Assembly: GCA_016935715.1 (NCBI GenBank)
Contig: JAFGQJ010000032.1
Coordinates: 1 to 12,292 of the forward strand
Length of the DNA: 12,292 bases
Reading direction: 5' to 3'
Source: Spirochaetales bacterium
Lineage (GTDB): Bacteria > Spirochaetota > Spirochaetia > SZUA-6 > DRHE01
The notes under the pieces were generated by a model, which saw only the letters and a list, made by a program, of their open reading frames with translations, searched no databases and was not told the DNA's origin. Shown here in pieces: positions 6,986 to 12,292 of this stretch (its first letter is position 1; each line of letters begins with the position of its first letter). The translations under genes were made by a program, and so were the position numbers.

Positions 6986-7088
6986 GAAAGGTGAAAATAT
7001 ACCGCCCCTCTGTCCTGCGCATAGGCAGGCGAGGCAGGGATGCGCCATGGTAAACCCTTCTCAATTCAAGCGCAAGACTTTTTTATAA

Positions 7089-7116
7089 AATTGTCGCCCC
7101 GGCATAGAAATGCCGG
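7089..7116 (-). terminator. Weak hairpin downstream of the aldolase gene
   Basis: CCGGCAT (7099-7105) and ATGCCGG (7110-7116) pair over a 4-base loop. On the minus strand the hairpin is followed by GGCGACAATTTTATAAAAAA, so the T-run is displaced by several bases. It lies 53 nt after the aldolase stop and ahead of cstA. It could be a weak terminator or a 3' end stabiliser. The 194-nt gap from 6975 to 7168 holds nothing else firm apart from the cstA start signals. Confidence 0.3.
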
Positions 7117-7168
7117 TCCGGTGGCGAAAAGCGGGTATCGGCAAAATCGAGGTAATTCCCCCGGGAGG

Positions 7169-7912
7169 CTACCCGAGCTTCCTCATCAGGGCGCACACCT
7201 GCTCGTATCCCCTGGAGATGAAATCCGTCGCGCAGCCGGACCAGATGATATTCATCCCACGTTTGCGCCAAAAGGAAATCAGCCGATCCGTAGCGCAGTA
7301 GATCCCGCAGGACAACTGCCGGGCCCGGCAGGCGGACAGAACCTGCTCCACCGCTTTCACCAGGCGGGGATGATCGTAACTCAGAGGTACGCCGAGATCG
7401 ATGGACAGGTCGGAGGGTCCGACGATGATTCCAGCAATCCCCCCTACGGCCAGGATTTCCTCCAAATTGTCGATCCCGCGCTGAGATTCGATCTGCAGCA
7501 GAGCCACGATCCGGGAGTTGAACTCCTCGACCCCGGGCCAGTGTCTCACGAGTGGAAATCCGCCGAATCCTTTCCTGCCCTCCGGCGGTAAGCGGCAGCA
7601 CTCCAGCGCCGCCCGGGCCTGATCCGCCGTCTCCACCCTGGGCACCAGCACTCCCTGGGCTCCGGCATCGAGACAGGCCGACAGCAGATGATAGAGGGTG
7701 TCGGCGGCCCGCACGACCACCGGCAGCTGGTACGCCCGGGCGGTGCGAATCAGATTCTCCGCCGCCTCCGGCGGACAGGTGCCGTGCTCCAGATCCAGGA
7801 TGAGCACATCCAGAACGTCATTCTTGAAGATTTCGATCAACCCGCTCCAGTGAAGCGAGACCAGGGTAGTGGCGAAGATCTTCTCCCGGTTCAGCAGTTT
7901 CTGCCTCAACAT
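7169..7912 (-). CDS. HpcH/HpaI-family aldolase
   Basis: This is a 247-residue TIM-barrel protein of the HpcH/HpaI aldolase family (PF03328), class II enzymes that reversibly cleave 2-keto-3-deoxy or 4-hydroxy-2-oxo acids to pyruvate and an aldehyde. The motifs are complete. LDLEHGTCPPEAA contains H43, matching the catalytic histidine. VVVRAAD contains R68, matching the pyruvate-binding arginine. VPRVETADQARAAL begins at residue 90, and PPEGRKGFGG at 109. The metal ligands fit E142 in QIESQRGIDNLEEI and D168 in VGPSDLSIDLG. The length is close to the usual 250-260. Close relatives act on 2-keto-3-deoxy-L-rhamnonate, 2-dehydro-3-deoxyglucarate or 4-hydroxy-2-oxoheptanedioate, and the substrate cannot be chosen from sequence. 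ATG 7912 has GGAAG seven bases upstream. That ribosome site directly abuts the terminator of the ABC ATPase gene, leaving no room for a separate promoter between them. Confidence 0.92.
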   Translation of the reverse strand: MLRQKLLNREKIFATTLVSLHWSGLIEIFKNDVLDVLILDLEHGTCPPEAAENLIRTARAYQLPVVVRAADTLYHLLSACLDAGAQGVLVPRVETADQARAALECCRLPPEGRKGFGGFPLVRHWPGVEEFNSRIVALLQIESQRGIDNLEEILAVGGIAGIIVGPSDLSIDLGVPLSYDHPRLVKAVEQVLSACRARQLSCGIYCATDRLISFWRKRGMNIIWSGCATDFISRGYEQVCALMRKLG

Positions 7913-7924
7913 CTCTTTGCTTCC

Positions 7925-7967
7925 AATTTAAAAGGGCTGTCCCGGATTCGGATTCCGGGACAGCCCT
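7925..7967 (-). terminator. Strong intrinsic terminator after the ABC ATPase gene
   Basis: AGGGCTGTCCCGGA (7933-7946) and TCCGGGACAGCCCT (7954-7967) form a perfect 14-bp stem with a 7-base loop. On the minus strand the stem runs into TTTTAAATT. It begins 27 nt after the stop codon of the ABC ATPase gene. The end of the T-run touches the ribosome-binding site of the next gene, the aldolase. Confidence 0.88.
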
Positions 7968-7993
7968 GAATGATTTCGAACCCCCGACGCCGC

Positions 7994-9091
7994 CTAAATG
8001 ATCGCCTTTTCGGTTTCCATATCGAAGAAGTGGATCTTGTCCAGGGCGGGTTTCAGGGTGACGGAATCCCCGACATGGAACATGTAGTGAGGCGGCGTGC
8101 GGACAATGATGCTCGGGTTCTGTTCCGTGCTCACGTACAGCAGGATCTCCGCGCCCAGGGGCTCGACGACCTCCACCTTGGCGCTGAAGGTCTCTCCCTC
8201 CACGTGCTTTTCGGCGACGACCAGGTCTTCCGGCCGGGTGCCGAACAGGATCTCCTTGCCCGAGTATGAGCGCACCGCGTCGGCCAGCTGCTGGGACAGG
8301 TTGATCAGGAAATCCCCTTCGTCGGCCTGCACCTTGCCCTTTTCCTCCTTGATCCTCGCCTTGAGGACGTTCATGGGAGGAGAACCGATGAAGCCGGCCA
8401 CGAAACGGTTCACCGGGCGGTTGTACAGGTCCAGCGGAGAACCGATCTGCTGGATGTAGCCGTCCTTCAGCACCACGATCCGGTCTCCCATGGTCATGGC
8501 CTCCACCTGGTCGTGGGTCACGTAAACCATGGTCGCCTGCAGCCGGGTGTGCAGCGAAGAAAGCTCGGCGCGCATCTGGACACGCAGCTTGGCATCCAGG
8601 TTGGAAAGGGGTTCGTCGAAGAGGAAAACTTTGGGTTTGCGCACGATGGCCCGTCCCACGGCCACGCGCTGCCTCTGCCCGCCGGATAGAGCCTTGGGCT
8701 TGCGGTCCAGCAGCTCTTCGATGTCCAGGATCCTGGCGGCTTCCCGCACCCGGTCGCTGATCTCCTTCTTCGGGAATTTCCGGATCTTCAGGCCGAAAGC
8801 CATGTTCTCGTAGACAGTCATGTGCGGATACAGGGCGTAGTTCTGGAACACCATGGCGATGTCCCGGTCCTTGGGGGCCACGTCGTTCATCAGCTTGCCG
8901 TCGATGTACAGCTCCCCGGCGGTGATCTCCTCCAGCCCGGCGATCATCCGCAGCGTGGTGGATTTGCCGCATCCCGAGGGGCCGACCAATACGACAAACT
9001 CTTTGTCGTTGACCGTGATGTTGGCGTTGTCTACCGCCAACACGCCTCCTTCGTAGATCTTCTTGACGTTTTTCAGCTCAACAGTAGCCAT
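7994..9091 (-). CDS. ugpC: MsmK/UgpC-type sugar ABC transporter ATPase
   Basis: This is a 365-residue ATPase of the CUT1 carbohydrate ABC importers (MalK/UgpC/MsmK group), the cytoplasmic motor that powers uptake of sugars or glycerol-3-phosphate. All motifs are intact: Walker A GPSGCGKST (37-45), Q-loop Q83 in FQNYALYPHMTVYENMAFGL, signature LSGGQRQR (135-142), Walker B VFLFDE (155-160), D-loop SNLDA and H-loop H193. Residues from about 240 form the regulatory OB-fold region, with FGTRPEDL and the C-terminal strand set typical of MalK-like proteins. ATG 9091 has GGAGG seven bases upstream. No permease gene lies in the window, and a strong terminator and a likely own promoter bracket the gene, so it is transcribed alone. 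In several bacteria such a lone ATPase serves many importers. The symbol marks the subfamily and not a proven substrate. Confidence 0.93.
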   Translation of the reverse strand: MATVELKNVKKIYEGGVLAVDNANITVNDKEFVVLVGPSGCGKSTTLRMIAGLEEITAGELYIDGKLMNDVAPKDRDIAMVFQNYALYPHMTVYENMAFGLKIRKFPKKEISDRVREAARILDIEELLDRKPKALSGGQRQRVAVGRAIVRKPKVFLFDEPLSNLDAKLRVQMRAELSSLHTRLQATMVYVTHDQVEAMTMGDRIVVLKDGYIQQIGSPLDLYNRPVNRFVAGFIGSPPMNVLKARIKEEKGKVQADEGDFLINLSQQLADAVRSYSGKEILFGTRPEDLVVAEKHVEGETFSAKVEVVEPLGAEILLYVSTEQNPSIIVRTPPHYMFHVGDSVTLKPALDKIHFFDMETEKAII

Positions 9092-9130
9092 AAACGTACC
9101 TCCATATAAAGGTTTATCTTATCGGAATCA

Positions 9131-9160
9131 AGAGTAGCCTATCGGCAGGTTTGCTGTCAA
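9131..9160 (-). promoter_or_regulatory. Putative sigma-70 promoter of the ABC ATPase gene
   Basis: On the minus strand a perfect TTGACA (9160-9155) is followed by 18 bases and TACTCT (9136-9131, three of six to TATAAT). Initiation near 9125 would give a leader of about 33 nt that contains the GGAGG at 9103-9099. It lies after the stop of the upstream lipoprotein gene, which supports separate transcription of the ATPase. The -10 is poor, so the call rests mainly on the -35 and its position. Confidence 0.45.
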
Positions 9161-9174
9161 GGGCGGATACGGCG

Positions 9175-10452
9175 CTACCTGGACGAACGGTTCTCCGAGA
9201 GGCGCTGAGACAGGAGCTGTTCGTCGGCTCTGCCTAAAACATAGCTGACCAGCCAGGGGATCACCACCTGCTGCTTCTTCTCGCCCCAGTCCACCGGCAG
9301 CTCTTTGGTGAATACGAGCATCTGTTCGGAGGGGATGCGGCCGAGCAGCTGCCTGTGCACCTGCGGGAACTGCCTCTCGTTCACGGTGCGGAGGGAAGAG
9401 AATCCGCCGGCGATGCCGAAGGTGTCGAGCCGCTTCTGGCGGTTGATCTCCAGCAGCCGGGCCTGAGTCTGGGGCTGGAATATCCAGGTCAGGAAGAGAA
9501 GAGCGCCTCGCCGGTTGCGCGCACCCCTGGGTATCCCGAAGTACAGCACTTCCTCCTCCACGGGGATGCGGTTTTCCCTGCCCAGCCAGCGAAAATCGAC
9601 CTCCTCGGCCTGGTTCTCCAGACTTCGAAACAGGGAGGATGAATCGGTGGTGTAGAACAGTATCCGGCCCGAATCGAGGAGCTTCGGCATCGGCTCGTAG
9701 AGATACATTTTCTGAAAGCTGCTGTCCTGATCGTATCCCGAGTTGATCTCCCCGATCCATCCGGCGCAGAACTCCTTCATTTCCTGCAGGCGCGCCGAGT
9801 TCCAGTGGACGCTGCCTTCGGGGGTTTCGCGGAACTGCGCTCCGTAGACGGCCGCCGCCGTGTAGAGAAACTCGGGCTGCCAGAGCGGCGAGAATCCCAT
9901 GCGGACGAAACGATCCCTGACGACCTGATTGAATGCCCCGCCCTGCTCGCTCATGAAATCCATCGTGGCTATCAGCTTCGGCAGCTCGGCCTCGATCGAG
10001 TCGGATGGGAACACGACGGCCGGGAGATTGAACGAAAAGGGCAGCAGCACCTGCCTGCTTTCCAGCATCCCCGCGTTCAACAGGCCCGAGTAGAACTGCT
10101 CACGGTCGAGATACTGCCTGTCGAACAGCCGGTCCAGGGAATCGAAGTTCCGGCGGGCCGAGCTGCCGTTCAGCCAGGGTCCCAGGATCAGATCCGCGTC
10201 CCGGTTCCTGCGGGTCATGACATCGGCCGGATTCCTCTGGTAGCAGAGGACGACCCGGTACTCCGTGTCCAGGGTATTGAAGTACTCGACGTAGGCGGCC
10301 AGTTCCGGACGGTTCGTGCAGAGGGTGACGACCTGCGGTCGAAACAGGCTGCAGCCGCACAGCAGCAGCATCAGCAGTGCCGGCAGCCCCAGCAATGTCA
10401 GCGGGAGAGGTGGTCTCGAGGGGAGGCGGAAAGCCCGGGGTTTCGGTTTCAC
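9175..10452 (-). CDS. Extracellular solute-binding-protein-like lipoprotein
   Basis: This is a 425-residue putative lipoprotein. A basic N-region (VKPKPRAFRLPSR) and a hydrophobic core lead to the lipobox LCGC at 31-34, making C34 the lipidated residue. The mature start, VVTLCTNRPELAAYVEYFNT, follows the pattern of family 1 extracellular solute-binding proteins of ABC importers. The rest looks like a divergent member, with WNSARLQEMKEF and WLGRENRIPVEEEVLYFGIP in plausible positions. The ligand is unknown and no permease is adjacent, although the sugar-type ABC ATPase lies next on the same strand. I chose GTG 10452 because a good promoter (TTGACA-N17-TAGAGT) ends seven bases upstream, so the transcript would begin at about this codon. 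Longer in-frame starts at ATG 10476 and ATG 10527 would lie inside or upstream of that promoter, and the last overlaps the divergent gene. Confidence 0.82.
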   Translation of the reverse strand: MKPKPRAFRLPSRPPLPLTLLGLPALLMLLLCGCSLFRPQVVTLCTNRPELAAYVEYFNTLDTEYRVVLCYQRNPADVMTRRNRDADLILGPWLNGSSARRNFDSLDRLFDRQYLDREQFYSGLLNAGMLESRQVLLPFSFNLPAVVFPSDSIEAELPKLIATMDFMSEQGGAFNQVVRDRFVRMGFSPLWQPEFLYTAAAVYGAQFRETPEGSVHWNSARLQEMKEFCAGWIGEINSGYDQDSSFQKMYLYEPMPKLLDSGRILFYTTDSSSLFRSLENQAEEVDFRWLGRENRIPVEEEVLYFGIPRGARNRRGALLFLTWIFQPQTQARLLEINRQKRLDTFGIAGGFSSLRTVNERQFPQVHRQLLGRIPSEQMLVFTKELPVDWGEKKQQVVIPWLVSYVLGRADEQLLSQRLSENRSSR

Positions 10453-10459
10453 CGAAGCC

Positions 10460-10488
10460 ACTCTAGGGCAGTGCATGGGCCTTGTCAA
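10460..10488 (-). promoter_or_regulatory. Putative sigma-70 promoter of the lipoprotein gene
   Basis: On the minus strand TTGACA (10488-10483) is perfect, the spacer is the optimal 17 bases and TAGAGT (10465-10460) matches TATAAT at four positions. The expected initiation site, 10453 or 10452, coincides with the GTG start codon. Its -35 box overlaps the -35 box of the divergent promoter by five bases. Confidence 0.5.
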
Positions 10489-10509
10489 TCCCGGAGAGTC
10501 GGATACTAT
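10482..10509 (+). promoter_or_regulatory. Putative promoter of the YhcC-like gene
   Basis: TTGTCA (10482-10487, five of six) and TACTAT (10504-10509, four of six) are separated by 16 bases. Initiation near 10516 would leave a leader of about ten bases before ATG 10526. The -35 box is the reverse face of the lipoprotein gene's -35 box, so the two promoters cannot both be occupied at once. Confidence 0.4.
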
Positions 10510-10525
10510 TGTGTATGGGTGCGGC

Positions 10526-11515
10526 ATGGTGGATTTGCGAAGACAGTCGGAAACGCCGTTTTTCAGCTATTCCCGTTATCTGAAAAAGAAATACGGGCAG
10601 GCGGTGTACCGGATCTCGGTGGACGCGGGCTTTTCCTGTCCCAACCGCGGCCCCGACAGGGCCGGTCCCGGATGCCTGTACTGCGACGAACACGGTTCCC
10701 GCGCCCCCTACCTGGAGCGGGCGCCCGGCGGATCGGGCCGGCAGGGGGCGGGGAGCAGAAACTGGCGGGAGGAGCTGCGCCGGCAGATCGAATGCGGGCG
10801 CCGGTTTCTGCGCAGCCGCTACGGCGCAGCCCAATACATCCTGTATTTCCAGGCCTTCTCCGGCACCTACGCCCCGGTCGAGCGCCTGCGCAGGATCTAC
10901 GACTTCGCCCTGGATTGCGCCCCTTTCCGTGAGCTTGCAGTCTCCACCCGCCCGGACTGCATCGACAGGAGCAAGGCGCAGCTGCTGGCCTCCTACCGAA
11001 GCGAGTCGTTCGACGTCTGGGTGGAGCTGGGGCTGCAGTCGGCGAGCGACGAAAGCCTGAGGCGGATCAACAGGGGCCACACGGTTGCGCAGTTCGAAGA
11101 AGCCTTTCGCATCTGCAGAAGCCTGGATCTCAAGCTTGCCGTGCACCTGATCTTCGGGCTTCCCGGCGAGGGAGCCACTGAGATTCTCCGCACGATCGAC
11201 TATGTAGCCGGCCTGAAACCCGAGGGCGTGAAGATCCACAATCTGCACATCCCCAAGGGCTGCCCCCTGTACGGCGAGTATCTCAGCGGTGAGCTGACCG
11301 TTCCCTGTGCGGGGCGGCACCTGGAGTACACCCTCCAGGCCCTGGAAAGGCTGCCCGAGGAAACCGTGATCATGCGCCTGACCTGCGACACCCCGGGGCA
11401 GCGGCTGGCCGCGCCTCTCGGTTTTCCCCCCAAAGCCCGCTTCCTCGACAGGCTGCGGGAGCAGATGCTGAGACGGGGCACCTGGCAGGGCCGGTTGAGC
11501 ACCCCTGCGGGATGA
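10526..11515 (+). CDS. YhcC/TIGR01212-family radical SAM protein
   Basis: This is a 329-residue radical SAM protein of the TIGR01212 family (E. coli YhcC, Bacillus subtilis YtqA). The family fingerprint is clear: FFSYSRYLKKKYGQAVYRIS at 12-31, then a cluster motif with unusual spacing, C38-x11-C50-LY-C53. The segment YFQAFSGTYAPVERLRRIYD follows, then STRPDCI, VWVELGLQSASDESLRRINR, VHLIFGLPGE and GVKIHNLHIPKGCPLY. Such proteins bind a [4Fe-4S] cluster and S-adenosylmethionine. YtqA has been connected with tRNA modification, and the family as a whole is poorly characterised. Length is typical. I chose ATG 10526 because the family starts shortly before FFSYS. GTG 10529 is possible and longer frames have no support. 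The Shine-Dalgarno is weak. The gene diverges from the lipoprotein gene and converges on the aminotransferase gene with only six bases between stops. Confidence 0.9.
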   Translation: MVDLRRQSETPFFSYSRYLKKKYGQAVYRISVDAGFSCPNRGPDRAGPGCLYCDEHGSRAPYLERAPGGSGRQGAGSRNWREELRRQIECGRRFLRSRYGAAQYILYFQAFSGTYAPVERLRRIYDFALDCAPFRELAVSTRPDCIDRSKAQLLASYRSESFDVWVELGLQSASDESLRRINRGHTVAQFEEAFRICRSLDLKLAVHLIFGLPGEGATEILRTIDYVAGLKPEGVKIHNLHIPKGCPLYGEYLSGELTVPCAGRHLEYTLQALERLPEETVIMRLTCDTPGQRLAAPLGFPPKARFLDRLREQMLRRGTWQGRLSTPAG

Positions 11516-11521
11516 TGCGCT

Positions 11522-12292
11522 TCAGCCCAGCTCGGCAGCGCTCCCCATGATCGTTCCGTACAGCTCCTCCAGATGCTCCTCGTCCACGCTGGAATAGGCC
11601 ACCCGCAGGTAGCGATCCCGGATCGATATGGTGCCGATGCCCTGCTCGAGGAGCAGTTTGCGCCTCAGCTGCTCCGCATTCACCTCACCGGTGTCGAAAC
11701 AGAGGAAGTAGCCGGAGTTGAAGGGAAGAACCCGCAGGGGACCCTCGAGCCGGTCCAGGATCTCGCGGGAGCGCCGATAGCGGCGCTGCAGGACCTCGAA
11801 GACCCGTTGTTTCTCCTCGCCGTAGGCGGGGCTGCTCATGGCCCGCAACAGCAGGTTTTGGCTCAGCGTGCTCGAATTGGACACCGAGCTGCGCACGGCG
11901 CCCATCACCTTCTGAGTCAGGGCGTCACGGCCTTGCTGCTGCAATCCCCGCGAGGCGAAGGTCAGAAAACCGATCCGGAAGCCCCAGACCAGGTTCTCCT
12001 TGGTGGCGCCGTCGACCTTGACGGCCAGGATGTTTTCGTGGAGATCGGCCGCTTCGGCGAAGATCGACTGCGCGTATATCTCCGGCTCGTAGAACAGGCC
12101 GAAGTAGGCATCGTCGCAGATGAGCAGAATCCGCCTGCCGCTCTGCGCGCTGCGCCCCAGCAACTCGATCAATCCGGCCGCTTGCTCTGCGTTCGGGGAA
12201 TACCCGGTCGGATTGTTCGGGAAGTTCAGCACCAGGATGATCTTGCCCTGCCCGGGCCCGGCGTCCCCGGGGCCTGCCGGCTGCGAGGCGGC
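11522..12292 (-). CDS. PLP-dependent aminotransferase, class I/II, N-terminus outside the window
   Basis: The 256 visible residues are the C-terminal part of a fold-type I PLP enzyme. The reading frame stays open to the right edge, so the start and the N-terminal arm are missing. KIILVLNFPNNPTGYSP carries the NPTG motif (N27 of the fragment). ICDDAYFG holds D60, which pairs with the pyridine nitrogen, and Y63. GATKENLVWGFRIG fits the class I aminotransferase attachment pattern, with K98 forming the Schiff base and R106 three residues before the end of the motif. The enzyme would move amino groups between an amino acid and a 2-oxo acid; a carbon-sulfur or decarboxylating relative cannot be excluded. 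The insert SQPAGPGDAGPGQG before the NPTG strand looks like a flexible loop. No neighbouring pathway gene narrows the substrate. Confidence 0.9.
   Translation of the reverse strand, partial: AASQPAGPGDAGPGQGKIILVLNFPNNPTGYSPNAEQAAGLIELLGRSAQSGRRILLICDDAYFGLFYEPEIYAQSIFAEAADLHENILAVKVDGATKENLVWGFRIGFLTFASRGLQQQGRDALTQKVMGAVRSSVSNSSTLSQNLLLRAMSSPAYGEEKQRVFEVLQRRYRRSREILDRLEGPLRVLPFNSGYFLCFDTGEVNAEQLRRKLLLEQGIGTISIRDRYLRVAYSSVDEEHLEELYGTIMGSAAELG

Noticed and set aside
9103..9131. TTGATT-N17-TATATG as a promoter of the ABC ATPase gene
   Set aside because: Transcription would start after the GGAGG ribosome-binding site and remove it from the message. The TTGACA farther upstream fits better.
9805..10932. 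Plus-strand open frame of 375 codons across the lipoprotein gene and the divergent promoter
   Set aside because: It has no motif and a biased composition, it runs through both promoters, and it overlaps two genes with clear family features.
11510..11524. Convergent stops of the YhcC-like and aminotransferase genes six bases apart
   Set aside because: Close convergent ends are common in compact genomes. No terminator or overlap of note is visible.

Overview
This GC-rich window is densely coded and reads as chromosomal DNA from a free-living spirochaete. That assignment is an inference from gene content: a FecR-domain exported protein, a solute-binding lipoprotein with a spirochaete-like start, and a stand-alone MsmK/UgpC-type sugar ABC ATPase. 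No rRNA or other phylogenetic marker is present. There is no tRNA, CRISPR array, insertion sequence or phage gene. Ten complete protein genes and one gene cut by the right edge fill almost everything.

Layout. (1) 89-3460, plus strand: a four-gene cluster of a degenerate ParB-like protein, a spore-photoproduct-lyase-like radical SAM protein (26-nt overlap), an exported FecR-domain protein, and a small DUF59/MIP18-family protein. (2) 3499-5157, minus strand, convergent with the first cluster: a compact three-gene operon of a four-helix membrane protein, a 94-residue unknown protein and an ArsA/Get3-type ATPase that contains no cysteine. (3) 5244-9091, minus strand: a CstA-family carrier, an HpcH/HpaI-family aldolase and an MsmK/UgpC-type ATPase, with strong intrinsic terminators after the ATPase gene and after cstA. 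(4) 9175-10452, minus strand: a solute-binding-protein-like lipoprotein. It diverges from (5) 10526-11515, plus strand: a YhcC/TIGR01212 radical SAM protein. The two genes appear to share one -35 box. (6) 11522 to the right edge, minus strand: a PLP aminotransferase of fold type I, missing its N-terminus.

How the genes may work together. The ABC ATPase, the solute-binding lipoprotein, the pyruvate-forming type of aldolase and the CstA carrier (a family that includes pyruvate and peptide carriers) suggest a carbon-uptake and central-carbon theme. No permease is present, so the ATPase probably serves transporters encoded elsewhere. The two parts that look least described are the ParB-like/SPL-like overlapping pair and the cysteine-free ArsA operon with its membrane partner.

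Expression signals are mixed. Internal genes have good Shine-Dalgarno sequences, but several first genes lack one and carry a -10-like hexamer six or seven bases before the start codon, which suggests some leaderless transcripts.
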